From contig NZ_CP040910.1 in the NCBI RefSeq assembly GCF_013394085.1, positions 1-64,000 of the forward strand: a stretch of DNA of 64,000 nt, written 5' to 3'. A program made the translations under genes and the position numbers. Below, piece by piece: positions 25,635 to 34,261 of this stretch; position 1 is the first letter of the stretch; each line of letters starts with the position of its first letter. This stretch comes from Limosilactobacillus fermentum (GTDB lineage: Bacteria > Bacillota > Bacilli > Lactobacillales > Lactobacillaceae). The notes under the pieces were generated by a model. It saw only the letters and a list, made by a program, of their open reading frames with translations. It ran no database searches and was not told the origin of the DNA.

Positions 25635-26261
25635 ATGACTGAACAAGCAATTACCGCCGCCCAAATGCGGGCCAAGGACCAATTCACGATCAACCAGATT
25701 GGGATCCCATCCCTGGTGCTAATGGAACGGGCCTCGCTCGCCGTTCGTGACGCCATTTTAACCCACTACCCGGCGGCCAACAAGATTGTTGTCGTTGCCG
25801 GTCAGGGCAACAACGGGGGCGATGGGCTTGCCATTGCCCGCCTTTTGCACGTTGCCGGGCGGGGCGTGGCCATTTTAACCATTGGCAACTCCGCCCACGC
25901 TTCCAGCGAACACCAAACCCAGGCCCACATCTGCGACTACTACCAAATTCCGGTCGCCAGCGACCCGGCGCTGTTAAAGGACGCCGACTTAATTGTCGAC
26001 GCCATCTTCGGGATCGGGATTGACCGGCCGGTCGAGGGCGCCTACGCCACCGTAATTAAGCAGGTTAACGCCGCCCACGCCCCGGTGGTCGCCGTTGACG
26101 TTCCCTCCGGCATCAACACCGACACCGGTGCGGTGATGGGCGTCGCCGTCAAGGCGGACCTGACCGTTACCTTTGCCTACAACAAAACCGGGTTGGTGAC
26201 CGACCAGGGCCAGGCCTACGCCGGTCGGGTCATCGTGGCAGATGACATGGGGACGTATTAA
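25635..26261 (+). CDS. nnrE: NAD(P)H-hydrate epimerase
   Basis: 208-residue YjeF N-terminal domain protein that interconverts R and S forms of damaged, hydrated NAD(P)H so that the dehydratase can repair them. Motifs seen are GQGNNGGDGLAIAR, DAIFGIGIDR and VDVPSGINTDTG. The dehydratase (NnrD) domain is not fused and must be elsewhere. AAAGGAGTGATCTT precedes the start. Confidence 0.9.
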   Translation: MTEQAITAAQMRAKDQFTINQIGIPSLVLMERASLAVRDAILTHYPAANKIVVVAGQGNNGGDGLAIARLLHVAGRGVAILTIGNSAHASSEHQTQAHICDYYQIPVASDPALLKDADLIVDAIFGIGIDRPVEGAYATVIKQVNAAHAPVVAVDVPSGINTDTGAVMGVAVKADLTVTFAYNKTGLVTDQGQAYAGRVIVADDMGTY

Positions 26262-26372
26262 AGAAGTGCGGACCAACCTTCTCGACAGACCGTATGACTA
26301 AGCTAGAGGGAAGGCTGATGCGCCCCGCATCGTTCTTCACCCGTACTTAGGCCTGTGGTTGGGGAGCACGTT
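26262..26372 (+). repeat. Dispersed palindromic repeat, copy 4 (full length)
   Basis: 111 bp beginning immediately after the nnrE stop codon. The ends AGAAGTGCGGACCAACC and GGTTGGGGAGCACGTT are imperfect inverted repeats; inner arms ACAGACC and GGCCTGT also pair. The centre (GCTGATGCGCCCCGCATC) can form a further hairpin. Confidence 0.8.
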
Positions 26373-26393
26373 ATCTGTGTTGCAGTCAAAAAA

Positions 26394-26440
26394 TAAAAAG
26401 GAGTTAGGGGAAAACACGGTTTTCTCCTAACTCCTTTTTT
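26394..26440. terminator. Bidirectional terminator between nnrE and efp
   Basis: A stem of AAAAAGGAGTTAGG.GAAAAC with GTTTTCTCCTAACTCCTTTTT and a 3-nt loop has T-runs on both strands. Confidence 0.9.
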
Positions 26441-26441
26441 A

Positions 26442-26999
26442 CTATGCGCGGGACTTGTAAGCACCGTCAGACGTGTTGACGATGATCTTGTCGCCGTTCT
26501 TAACGAAGGATGGCACCGTTACGACTAGGCCAGTGTTCATCGTAGCTGGCTTACCACCACCGTCAATCGTGGCCCCCTTGATTTCCGGTTGGGTTTCCAC
26601 GACTTCTAAGGTCACCGTAGCTGGCAATTCAACCCCGACCAGTTCGCTGTCAACGAAGTTCATTTGTACTTGCATGTTTTCCGTCAGGTACTTCTTTTCT
26701 TCGCTGATTTGGGATTGGTCGATTTCGTATTGTTCGTAAGTTTCCAGGTCCATGAAGACGGACGTGTTACCTTCGTCGTAAAGGTATTGAGCGTTCTTCT
26801 TGTTAACCATCACTTGTTCCACCTTTTCAGATGGGCGCATCGTGGTGTGCACAATTGAGCCAGAACGAACGTCTTGGATGTCCATTTGCATCAGGGTGTT
26901 ACCCTTACCTGGCTTGTGGTGGTTGATGGCGAGCACCTTGAGCAGCTTGCCGTCCTTTTCAAAGACCATACCCTTCTTCAAGTCAATCGTTTGAATCAT
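26442..26999 (-). CDS. efp: Elongation factor P
   Basis: 185-residue, three-domain factor that relieves ribosome stalling at polyproline. The loop that reaches the peptidyl-transferase centre is HHKPGKGN (about residues 27-34), with a lysine at the position modified in many Firmicutes. TAAAGGAGTAAGACA precedes the ATG. Monocistronic, closed by the terminator at 26394-26440. A -10 like TATAAT lies at 27032-27027 on the minus strand. Confidence 0.97.
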   Translation of the reverse strand: MIQTIDLKKGMVFEKDGKLLKVLAINHHKPGKGNTLMQMDIQDVRSGSIVHTTMRPSEKVEQVMVNKKNAQYLYDEGNTSVFMDLETYEQYEIDQSQISEEKKYLTENMQVQMNFVDSELVGVELPATVTLEVVETQPEIKGATIDGGGKPATMNTGLVVTVPSFVKNGDKIIVNTSDGAYKSRA

Positions 27000-27145
27000 T
27001 GTCTTACTCCTTTACCTAATAGCTAGATTATAGTGGCGCCGCCCTTGATTAAAGCCGGCGACCAACTTCGCTTTGCCACCGGGCGGGCCCGAACTTGGCA
27101 TACTTTTTCATTATAGCATGCTTCCCTACTTCTTGGCGGGGATTC

Positions 27146-27778
27146 TTATTCGCCGTTTTTGGCCTGTTCAATCAGGTTGGCGGCCGGGACCCGAATCAGG
27201 GTGTGCTCATCGGCCTCCTTGTTGGCCCGTAGCCCCAGCCCGTTGATCAAGTTGTTCTTGTAGCGCACCGTGATCTTGGCGGCAAATGCGCGGCTCGTTG
27301 CTTGGTCTTCTTTGCGCAGTTTGCTTTCGTTCCACGGGTAGGTCACCGCCGCGCTAGATAAAATGTCGTTACTATCGGCGATTGATGCGTTCATCGCCCC
27401 GACCGTCACCTTTTTGGTCGTCGTCCAGTAAGTATAGGAAACAACGTGGTGGTCACCGCTACCGCTGTGGTTAGCCCGGACGTAGTAGTAGTCATTGGTG
27501 TTATCGTTGGTCAGTTGCAACGGGTCGTATGAATAACTCACCGTTACTTGATTAGAGGTTGAGGCTACCTTACGAAACGCCGTGAAGTAAAGCATCGTCC
27601 CCAGCCAGGCTAAGGCCACCACCAACAGGACCACGTACTTTAAAAAGAGCCCCTTTTCAAAACGATGCCCCGTCTTTGCGATTAGCATCAACTGGTGCAC
27701 CCGAATATAGTGGATCACAAAGCCCAAGAACACTAGGGCTAACAACCACAGCAACCATCCTAGCCAATTCCAACTCAT
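27146..27778 (-). CDS. Lactobacillar membrane protein of unknown function (LVIS_2131-like)
   Basis: 210 residues. Two membrane helices lie in the first 65 residues (WLLWLLALVFLGFVIHYI and YVVLLVVALAWLGTML). A roughly 145-residue extracytoplasmic domain rich in Thr, Tyr and Asn follows. The layout resembles the lactobacillus-restricted LVIS_2131 family, recalled rather than searched. No enzyme motif. AAGGAGTAAACAAG precedes the start. Confidence 0.7.
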   Translation of the reverse strand: MSWNWLGWLLWLLALVFLGFVIHYIRVHQLMLIAKTGHRFEKGLFLKYVVLLVVALAWLGTMLYFTAFRKVASTSNQVTVSYSYDPLQLTNDNTNDYYYVRANHSGSGDHHVVSYTYWTTTKKVTVGAMNASIADSNDILSSAAVTYPWNESKLRKEDQATSRAFAAKITVRYKNNLINGLGLRANKEADEHTLIRVPAANLIEQAKNGE

Positions 27779-27910
27779 CTTGTTTACTCCTTATTATTTC
27801 CATTACGTTTTTAAATGAATTGTACCACAACCCGGTACGCCCCTCGGCTTTGTTCACCAAGTCGGGGCAAGATTTCACATAAATTTTTCGCATCTGTCCC
27901 CCAAAACCCG

Positions 27911-27916
27911 TATAAT
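27911..27916 (+). promoter_or_regulatory. -10 box of the small gene at 27957
   Basis: A perfect TATAAT. An upstream TTCGCA at 18-bp spacing could serve as a weak -35. Confidence 0.55.
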
Positions 27917-27956
27917 GGATAGGAATATGCTGATCAAATCTGAAGGAGGGCCCCTG

Positions 27957-28148
27957 ATGGCTGAAAAATTTAACGACCTCGCCGTTGACATCATCAACTT
28001 CGAGCGTGAACACCAAATGATTGATAACGAAATCGCCTACGGCAGCCAATTGACCGTTGAACGAATCCACGATATCAAGTCACAAGCAAGCGTCGCAAGC
28101 GAAGAAGAAGAAAGCTTGATCCGCCGCTTCATGCAATCACAAGGTTAA
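27957..28148 (+). CDS. Small conserved-looking hypothetical protein
   Basis: 63 residues, acidic, predicted helical. GGAGG precedes the ATG at 27957, with a promoter and a strong terminator flanking it, so it forms its own transcription unit. The frame can be extended to 27915, but that would start within the promoter. No family recognised. Confidence 0.75.
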   Translation: MAEKFNDLAVDIINFEREHQMIDNEIAYGSQLTVERIHDIKSQASVASEEEESLIRRFMQSQG

Positions 28149-28155
28149 TAGTTAG

Positions 28156-28203
28156 CAACGTAAAAAGGGCTGAGAGAAGACCTCTCAGCCCTTTTTACGT
28201 TGG
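28156..28203. terminator. Bidirectional terminator overlapping the LacI-type gene's stop codon
   Basis: A perfect stem of more than 20 bp (CAACGTAAAAAGGGCTGAGA and complement) with a 5-nt loop. It contains the last codon and stop of the minus-strand regulator gene. Confidence 0.9.
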
Positions 28204-29142
28204 TCGCCGGAAGCGGACCGGCACTGGTGCGGGGGATTCGATCACCTGATCGGGGTGGGCGATTTGCTCTAGCAGGGTTGCAATTAGCTTGTCGGCAAGC
28301 TCTTGAACCGGGAGCACCACGGTGGCTAACTCCGGGTTTAAGCGTTGCATCAACCGGGAGCCGTTGTAGCCGGTCACCCAAAAGTCTTCATTAATTTTAC
28401 GTCCGCTGGCCCGTGCCATCCCCTGCAACTGAACGGCCACCTCGTCGTTAGGGGCGATTAAGCCGTCATATTGGTTTAAGAGCAGCGGTTTTCTGATCAG
28501 TTCGTCCAACTCGATCACCGCAAGGGCGTTACCTCGTCTAGCTAACCCATCCACGATCCCGTCAATCCGACACCGGGATGACATCGGTGAGTGAGCTTCG
28601 TCCAAAACTAGGGCCACCTCTTTGGCCCCTTGCTCCCTCAGGTAGGCGGCCGCCATCCGCCCCCCGCTGTAAGAATCCACCGTCACCACCGGGATCCCCT
28701 CGGCTAGTTGGTGGGCAAAGGAAACGATCGGTACCGCCAAACGTTGGTAGTGTTCGTTATCCAAGTTATGGGAACTAGAGATGATACCGTCGACTTGGTT
28801 GGCTAACAAGACCCCGAGGTGCTCTTGTTCTAGTTGGTCGTCGGTGGCGGTGGTGGCGATGATAACCTTGTAGCCCTTGGTAAAGAGCCGTTCTTCTAGG
28901 CAGTTGGTCAACTCAGCTAAAAAGGGGTTCGTGACGTTTGGCAACACCAGGCCAATGAAATGTGATGACTTTCCCTGCATCGCCCGGGCCAGGGCATTGG
29001 GTTGGTAATCAAGTTCTCGCATGGCCAACCGAACCTTACGAATGGTTTTGTCACTTAGCGAGTGGTAGTTATTGATGACCCGCGAGACCGTTGTCACCGA
29101 TACCCCCGCCCGCTTGGCAACGTCCTTTAGTGTTGAAGTCAT
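28195..29142 (-). CDS. LacI/GalR-family transcriptional regulator (RbsR/ScrR-like)
   Basis: 315 residues. The HTH is LKDVAKRAGVSVTTVSRVIN, followed by the hinge YQPNALARAM and a ribose-binding-like sensor domain with FIGLVLPNVTNPFLAEL. It stands alone with its own promoter. No sugar gene is adjacent, so its regulon is distant or consists of the flanking genes. GTGAGCTAAC before the ATG is a modest ribosome site. Effector unknown. Confidence 0.85.
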   Translation of the reverse strand: MTSTLKDVAKRAGVSVTTVSRVINNYHSLSDKTIRKVRLAMRELDYQPNALARAMQGKSSHFIGLVLPNVTNPFLAELTNCLEERLFTKGYKVIIATTATDDQLEQEHLGVLLANQVDGIISSSHNLDNEHYQRLAVPIVSFAHQLAEGIPVVTVDSYSGGRMAAAYLREQGAKEVALVLDEAHSPMSSRCRIDGIVDGLARRGNALAVIELDELIRKPLLLNQYDGLIAPNDEVAVQLQGMARASGRKINEDFWVTGYNGSRLMQRLNPELATVVLPVQELADKLIATLLEQIAHPDQVIESPAPVPVRFRRPT

Positions 29143-29571
29143 GTTAGCTCACCCGTTTCGTAATCAATTTCACGATTATAACGCAAGTAAGCGGTTCTTG
29201 AAAACCTTAGACGCCGTTTTGGAGCGACAAAAAAATTACTAACGCTCCGTGGTCTCTTTGAATCGCTCTTGATTAATCGCCCACAACCACCCCAATCCGT
29301 TCTCAGGACGGGGACCACTTCACTTATTTGCCGATCTAAGAAAAGCGGTTACATGATGATTGTGATCACACTATCAATCAGAGTGTGTGAAATTAAAATT
29401 AATTAATTTCTACTACTAATTAAATACCATAAATTTCATTGACCTACCCCCGAAATCATGCTAGTTTAAACGTGTATTGAATACTTAAAAAAGTCTTATC
29501 ATTTCGCCATTTTAGGGAAAATGAAATACTTATCATACTCAAAGAAGATAAATCTAAAGGAGATCCGGTAT
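29143..29571. promoter_or_regulatory. 429-bp regulatory region between divergent LacI-type and autolysin genes
   Basis: The minus-strand promoter is TTTCAA (29203-29198), 17 bp, TATAAT (29180-29175). A stem GGAGCG/CGCTCC lies at about 29221-29247. A cre-like GAAAAGCGGTTACA is at 29340-29353. An AT-rich tract follows from 29391. No convincing promoter for the autolysin was pinned down. The region is unusually long for this genome segment. Confidence 0.5.
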
Positions 29572-31635
29572 ATGCACAAAAAGCAATCAAATGACCAATA
29601 CCTCCACTACAAAATGTACAAAAGCGGTCGCAAGTGGGTGTTTGCTGGGGTCGCAGCTCTGACCCTGCTAACAACGACTGAAGTGGCTCACGCTGACACC
29701 ACGTCTTCTTCAGCTGCCTCCACGGTCAGCCTCAACGGTTCAACCGTTGCCAGTGAAGCGGCTAAGGCCACCGTTACCTTTATTTCAGAAAGTACCAGCG
29801 CCACTAGTTCTAGCTCAAGCACGGCTAGCTCTTCTAGCTCTGCTACCTCCGCTAGTTCTAGTTCCGTGGCCACGGCAGCTACTAGCGTAACCAGTGCCAC
29901 CAGCGCTACTAGCGCCACCTCGGTATCGTCAACGAGCGCTGACAGCTCCGCCAGTGCCGCTACGTCTAGCGATGACGCCAGCTCCTCGGCCAGCGCGGCG
30001 GATGCCAACAGCGGCGTTTCCTCCGCTAGTACCGCCACCAGTGCTACGTCAGCAAGCTCTACCACTGTGGTCCGGGCGGTGGTTGCCGTGGCCACTAGCG
30101 CTAGTGCAAGTTCTTCGTCCGTTGACCTGTCAACGTTAACCTTCTCCAACAACGCCTCCCAACAGGCCTTCATCGAAAGCGTGGCTGAAGGGGCGATCGA
30201 AGGTTGGAACGAATACGGCGTCTTGCCGTCGATCACCGTTGCCCAGGCCATTCTCGAATCCGGTTGGGGTTCATCCACCCTTTCCACGCAAGCCCACAAC
30301 CTCTTCGGGATTAAGGGGAGCTACAACGGTAACTACGTCACGATGAGCACCCGCGAAGTGATTAACGGGCAAAGCGTCTACGTTAACGCCGCCTTCCGGG
30401 CTTACGCTAACAACTCCGAATCCGTTGAAGACCACGGGAACTTCCTCTACTCCAACTCCCGTTACAGCAACCTCTTAGGTGACACTAGTTACACCGACGT
30501 CGCCCAAAAGCTTTCCCAAGACGGTTACGCTACCGACCCTTACTACTCTTCCTCTTTGATCAGCTTAGTTAAGACCTACGACCTGACCCAATTGGACAGC
30601 ATCGCCATTGCGAACACGCCGGTGATCACCAACAAGAGCGATTACACCCAAACCAACAACGGGGCATCCACCACGGCGACGGCAACTTACTACACCGTCC
30701 AACCCGGCGACACCCTGTCCGGAATCGCCGTTGAATACAACACGACCACCGCGACGTTAACGAGTTTAAACAACTTATCCAACCCGAACTTGATCTACGT
30801 TGGGCAACGGCTCCTGGTCAAGAGCGCATCGACTTCAGCGGCGTCATCCGCAACTTCAACGGCCACCAGCACCGCTAGCGCAACTAGTACCAGCTCCACC
30901 ACTAGTGCCACTACCTACACGGTCAAGTCTGGTGACACCCTCAGCTCGATTGCTAGCTCCCACAACACGACCACGGCGGCGTTGACGAGCTTAAACAGCC
31001 TGGCCAACCCGAACCTGATTTACGTGGGCCAAGTCCTTAAGTTGGCTAACACCACGACGGCAAGCACGAGTTCCACCAGCAGTGCCGCTTCAACTAGCTC
31101 AAGCGCAACGACTTACACGGTTAAGTCCGGTGATACCCTGAGTTCGATCGCCAGTTCCTACAACACGACCACCTCGACGTTGACGAGTTTGAACAACTTA
31201 TCCAACCCGAACTTGATCTACGTGGGCCAAGTCCTCAAGGTAGCCGGCTCCTCTACCAGTGTTTCTACCAGCACTAGTTCTAGTTCGGCTAGCCAAGCAA
31301 CGACCAGTGGTACCTACACGGTTAAAGCCGGCGATACCCTCAGTTCGATCGCTAGCTCCTACAACACGACTACGGCGGCGTTAGCTAGTGCCAACAGCAT
31401 TTCCAACGCCAACTTGATCTACGTAGGCCAAGTCCTCAAGGTCACTGGCACTTCTTCAAGCACCAGCACCACCACTAGTTCCACTTCCTCAACCAGTGGT
31501 TCTTACACCGTTAAGTCCGGCGACTCGCTTTCCGCCATTGCCGCCGCTCACGGCTTAAACTGGAAGACGTTAGCCGCCAAGAACAACATCGCTAGCCCAT
31601 ACGTGATCTACGTTGGTCAACAGTTATCGCTTTAA
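29572..31635 (+). CDS. Secreted peptidoglycan hydrolase: KxYKxGKxW signal, Ser-rich linker, glucosaminidase, five LysM
   Basis: 687 residues. It has an N-terminal [13 protein letters not shown] signal of the KxYKxGKxW class used for accessory Sec export or Ser-rich proteins, and cleavage is likely after AHA. A 130-residue Ser/Ala/Thr linker follows. The GH73-type N-acetylglucosaminidase domain has catalytic Glu 229 in [12 protein letters not shown]. Five LysM repeats (about residues 373-687) are separated by Ser/Thr spacers. The domain set predicts a cell-wall bound autolysin for daughter-cell separation. Start ATG 29572 has AAAGGAGATC upstream; the frame from 29521 lacks a site. Confidence 0.92.
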   Translation: MHKKQSNDQYLHYKMYKSGRKWVFAGVAALTLLTTTEVAHADTTSSSAASTVSLNGSTVASEAAKATVTFISESTSATSSSSSTASSSSSATSASSSSVATAATSVTSATSATSATSVSSTSADSSASAATSSDDASSSASAADANSGVSSASTATSATSASSTTVVRAVVAVATSASASSSSVDLSTLTFSNNASQQAFIESVAEGAIEGWNEYGVLPSITVAQAILESGWGSSTLSTQAHNLFGIKGSYNGNYVTMSTREVINGQSVYVNAAFRAYANNSESVEDHGNFLYSNSRYSNLLGDTSYTDVAQKLSQDGYATDPYYSSSLISLVKTYDLTQLDSIAIANTPVITNKSDYTQTNNGASTTATATYYTVQPGDTLSGIAVEYNTTTATLTSLNNLSNPNLIYVGQRLLVKSASTSAASSATSTATSTASATSTSSTTSATTYTVKSGDTLSSIASSHNTTTAALTSLNSLANPNLIYVGQVLKLANTTTASTSSTSSAASTSSSATTYTVKSGDTLSSIASSYNTTTSTLTSLNNLSNPNLIYVGQVLKVAGSSTSVSTSTSSSSASQATTSGTYTVKAGDTLSSIASSYNTTTAALASANSISNANLIYVGQVLKVTGTSSSTSTTTSSTSSTSGSYTVKSGDSLSAIAAAHGLNWKTLAAKNNIASPYVIYVGQQLSL

Positions 31636-31651
31636 AATTAATTTAATTATC

Positions 31652-31692
31652 AACAAAGGACCCGCCAAGCATGGCGGGTCCTTTGTTCGTTT
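31652..31692 (+). terminator. Terminator of the autolysin gene
   Basis: AACAAAGGACCCGCCA pairs with TGGCGGGTCCTTTGTT; the loop is 3-4 nt and a T-rich tract follows. Confidence 0.88.
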
Positions 31693-31771
31693 TGGTCCCC
31701 ATTTTTGAAATTTAACCCTAAACCGCTTATAATCAAAGGCAGATTTAATTCCAATGAGAGGGGCCGTTTTT

Positions 31772-32074
31772 ATGGTAACAAACGAGGCTAATACCACCAT
31801 TGATGCACTAGATCAGGTTAGCCACCTGTTTAAACTGATGGGGCATCCCAAGCGCCTCCAACTGCTGTACCTATTGATTCAACAATCGATGACCGTATCC
31901 CAAATTAGCGAACGCTTAAAGTGGGAACAATCGGCCGTCTCCCACCAACTCCAAGTGTTGCGTAAGTACCAGATCGTGGAGCGGGTTAAAAATGGGCGCC
32001 AGGTTGTTTACCGCCTGGTCGACCCCCTCGTGATGGGGATCATCGCCGACGTCGTGAATGAAATCCGTAAATAA
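31772..32074 (+). CDS. ArsR-family transcriptional regulator
   Basis: A 100-residue winged-helix protein. FKLMGHPKRLQLLYLLIQQ opens the domain and QISERLKWEQSAVSHQLQVL is the recognition helix region. The alpha-5 His ligands of CzrA/SmtB and the CxC of ArsR are absent, so metal sensing by the classical sites is unlikely. ATG 31772 is chosen with GAGAGGGG upstream; the ATG at 31754 lies before that site. No metal gene adjoins; the target is unknown. Confidence 0.85.
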   Translation: MVTNEANTTIDALDQVSHLFKLMGHPKRLQLLYLLIQQSMTVSQISERLKWEQSAVSHQLQVLRKYQIVERVKNGRQVVYRLVDPLVMGIIADVVNEIRK

Positions 32075-32170
32075 AAGTGGGTAATCACCTTCTCGGCAGG
32101 TCGTATGGCTAAGCTAGAGCGCACCGTTCTTCGACTTGCTTAGGCACTAGCCCTGCGGTTATTTTCCACC
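32075..32170 (+). repeat. Dispersed palindromic repeat, copy 5
   Basis: Starts directly after the arsR stop: AAGTGGGTAATCACC, CTTCTCGGCAGGTCGTATGG, GCTAAGCTAGAG, then GCTTAGGCAC and the 3' arm CCTGCGGTTATTTTCCACC. It is more diverged than copies 4 and 7. Confidence 0.65.
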
Positions 32171-32196
32171 TTTGCTATCTAACCTTCGTAAATACA

Positions 32197-32236
32197 GAAA
32201 AAGACCGACTGGGTATTCCAGCCGGCCTTTTTTCGT
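32197..32236. terminator. Terminator downstream of arsR
   Basis: AAAAAG.CCG.CTGG pairs with CCAG.CGG.CTTTTTT around a 5-nt loop. It sits just outside the IS605-type element. Confidence 0.8.
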
Positions 32237-32244
32237 TCTTTGTC

Positions 32245-32416
32245 AACCACCACTGACTAAAGTCAGTGGCTTGTGAGCCGAATATCATCACGGATTTCGA
32301 ACCACAATTTGCGTAGATAGGGACAACTTATTTGACCAACTGAAATTGTAATCAAACAGCGGTCGTCTAATTACCAACGCCTTTTATGTCCCCAGGTTGC
32401 CATAGGGACAGATAAG
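32245..32416 (-). ncRNA. Predicted omega RNA (TnpB guide RNA scaffold)
   Basis: The 172 nt between the tnpB stop and the element end are non-coding and structured. They contain a hairpin TGTCCC / GGGGACA near 32380-32405 and the end hairpin at 32250-32269. In this family the RNA starts in the 3' part of tnpB and its guide is the flanking DNA. Here the guide would be read on the minus strand from about 32244 downwards. Inferred from family knowledge; the exact ends are not visible. Confidence 0.55.
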
Positions 32417-33667
32417 CTAGGCTAGTTTAGCTATTCCCTTATCAAGAATGTTTTTAGCTGCGTTCCAGTCACGAATATGGTGAATACCACAATTAGGACA
32501 AGTCCAGTTTCTATCATCTAATGTTAGTTTGTCCGTCCCATTAGTGCCCATTACAAAGCCACAATCGCGACATGTTTGGGTAGTATTTCTTGGGTTGATT
32601 GTGATAAATTGACGCCCATAAAGCTTTGCTTTATAAGCCAACATGCCAAGAAATGTTCGCCAGCCAACGTCAGAAATACTAAGTGCCAAAGCATGATTTT
32701 TAAGCAAATTCTTGCTACGCAACTCCTCGGCTACTACTAAATCGTGGTTCTTGATTAATGCGGTAGAAATTTGTTGGAGAAAATTATGCCTTTGGTTCAT
32801 TACCTTGGCATGGAGTTTAGCGACTAACAAGCGCTGTTTTTGATAATTTTTACTATCTCGTAAAGAACGATGTTCTTTTTTTGCACGTTGTTGCCGTCTA
32901 GATAAAATGCGCTGTTCTTTGGCTAATTTGCCTTTAATAGTGCGGTAATATCGTGGATTAGGAACTATGTTGCCTTCACTGTCGGTTAAGAAGTTATCAG
33001 TATTAAGATCAATTCCAACATGTCCATGAGTAGCTTTGGACACTTTAACAAAAGATTCATCTGAAGCTAACTGCATTGATAAAAAGAAGCGATCCGCTGA
33101 ATCTTTAGTCAACGTCACGGTACCAATTCTAGTCTCGCATATTCTTTTCAAAAGCCGTGCTTGCGAACCGGCAACACGTAACAGTCCTATTTTAGGTACT
33201 TTGACATGACTATTATCTAGAAAACAGACTGTACCGTTAGTTAGCAACGCATTTTTTTGCCCCGGGTATTGACAATTGGTTTGATACCGCCAGTGATAAC
33301 TCTTTCGATGAAATTTGGGAACGCCAGTGGCGTGAACCTTCCGAAAAGCATTCCAAGCTTTTCGATAGTTCTGAATGGCATTAGCTTTCGTCAAACTATC
33401 AATTCGTTTATCTTCTAAGAATTGATAGTGATTAGACATTTGCTTAGCGTTTTGGCGCATAGTTAGTTGCTTAATACGATCCTGAACTATGTCAATCGGT
33501 AGCTTAACTCTGCGAAGCTGCATCAGTTCCTTATTGATCGCAACCATTTCGTTATAGATAAAGCGACTAGCGTCACTGTTGATTTTAATCAACTGCTTTT
33601 GTTGGTCACTAGGATAGCAGCGCATTTTTAGGCCATAATGATATTTCATTTTTGCCATTGACTTCAT
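32417..33667 (-). CDS. tnpB: TnpB RNA-guided nuclease (IS605 OrfB)
   Basis: 416 residues with all RuvC-type catalytic acids: D220 in GIDLNTDN, E314 in VVAEELRSKNL and D400 in HIRDWNAAKNIL. The zinc ribbon is intact (C366, C369, C390, C393). It should be a complete omega-RNA-guided DNA endonuclease that protects or restores the element at the donor site. AAAGGAAG precedes the ATG at 33667. Codon use is AT-richer than neighbours. Confidence 0.93.
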   Translation of the reverse strand: MKSMAKMKYHYGLKMRCYPSDQQKQLIKINSDASRFIYNEMVAINKELMQLRRVKLPIDIVQDRIKQLTMRQNAKQMSNHYQFLEDKRIDSLTKANAIQNYRKAWNAFRKVHATGVPKFHRKSYHWRYQTNCQYPGQKNALLTNGTVCFLDNSHVKVPKIGLLRVAGSQARLLKRICETRIGTVTLTKDSADRFFLSMQLASDESFVKVSKATHGHVGIDLNTDNFLTDSEGNIVPNPRYYRTIKGKLAKEQRILSRRQQRAKKEHRSLRDSKNYQKQRLLVAKLHAKVMNQRHNFLQQISTALIKNHDLVVAEELRSKNLLKNHALALSISDVGWRTFLGMLAYKAKLYGRQFITINPRNTTQTCRDCGFVMGTNGTDKLTLDDRNWTCPNCGIHHIRDWNAAKNILDKGIAKLA

Positions 33668-33740
33668 TTGATTTCACTTCCTTTATTGATATGATAACAT
33701 TATATCATGATGTCAATGCATTAACAAAGGAGAGCATATT
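33668..33740. promoter_or_regulatory. Divergent tnpA/tnpB promoter region
   Basis: 73 bp, very AT-rich, with interleaved ATGATA/TATCAT inverted repeats and TTGACA on the minus strand at about 33715-33710. Both ribosome sites are strong (AAAGGAAG and AAAGGAGAG). Confidence 0.45.
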
Positions 33741-34196
33741 ATGACTAAAGAAAAAATCAAAGATGCCATTTATACTCGTCGTTATATCTATAATTTCCAT
33801 TATCATTTGATCTGGGTAACTAAGTATCGCAATCAGACTTTTACAACCGAGGTCTTATCTAACGAAATGAAAGCTATCTTGCAGCAAGTTGCAGATGACA
33901 ATGACATCGTAATCGAAAAGATGGAAGTCATGCCGGATCACATTCATATGCTGATCAGTTTTCCGCCAAGCAAAGCTCCGGCTAGTGCCATTAAGGCGCT
34001 CAAAGGACGTAGTGCCTATATTTTTTTACAGAATCATCCAGAAATACGATGTAGCCAATATTGGGGCGGTCATCTTTGGTCTCCGAGTTACTATATGAGT
34101 ACATTGGGCAATATGAGCAAAGAAGTTGTCGAGAAATATATCAATGACCAAAAATATACAGAAACAAACAAAAAGCCCCATAAAGGGGCTCAATAG
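33741..34196 (+). CDS. tnpA: IS200-type Y1 transposase TnpA
   Basis: A 151-residue HUH single-strand transposase: the metal-binding pair H67/H69 in PDHIHMLISF, and nucleophilic Y133 in EKYINDQ. Length and residue spacing match active IS608-like enzymes. It works as a dimer that cuts and rejoins hairpin-bearing single-stranded ends. AAAGGAGAGCATATT precedes the start. Confidence 0.95.
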   Translation: MTKEKIKDAIYTRRYIYNFHYHLIWVTKYRNQTFTTEVLSNEMKAILQQVADDNDIVIEKMEVMPDHIHMLISFPPSKAPASAIKALKGRSAYIFLQNHPEIRCSQYWGGHLWSPSYYMSTLGNMSKEVVEKYINDQKYTETNKKPHKGAQ

Positions 34197-34261
34197 TGGC
34201 CTATCCATCCCATGACTAAAGTCACGGGATTTCCGGCTAATATTAATTAAACCCCAGTGAC

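Larger units (their letters stand above)
32241..34245 (-). mobile_element. IS200/IS605-family insertion sequence with tnpA and tnpB
   Basis: About 2.0 kb, visibly more AT-rich than its surroundings. It has divergent tnpA (plus) and tnpB (minus). Each end carries a subterminal hairpin with the same TGACTttAGTCA core: 32250-32269 (9-bp perfect stem) and 34209-34228 (one mismatch). Such imperfect palindromes are bound by Y1 transposases. There are no terminal inverted repeats or target duplications, as normal for the family. The outer boundaries are estimates to about 10-20 bp. Both proteins are full length, so it may be active. Confidence 0.85.

Noticed and set aside
29361-29370. TGTGATCACA, a CRP-like palindrome
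   Set aside because: Lactobacilli do not use the enterobacterial cAMP-CRP system for catabolite control; a 10-bp palindrome in an AT-rich region is weak evidence on its own.
30688-31632. Regularly spaced repeats suggesting a CRISPR array
   Set aside because: They are DNA repeats encoding five LysM domains in one open frame, not short palindromic repeats with unique spacers.
31754-32074. Metal-sensing ArsR repressor acting on mntH
   Set aside because: The usual metal ligands of ArsR/SmtB proteins are missing and mntH is 6.5 kb away with the IS element and other operons between them.
32241-34245. Composite transposon or genomic island around the IS element
   Set aside because: Only a single element is present; flanking genes (arsR, argR) have the same GC-rich codon use as the rest of the window.
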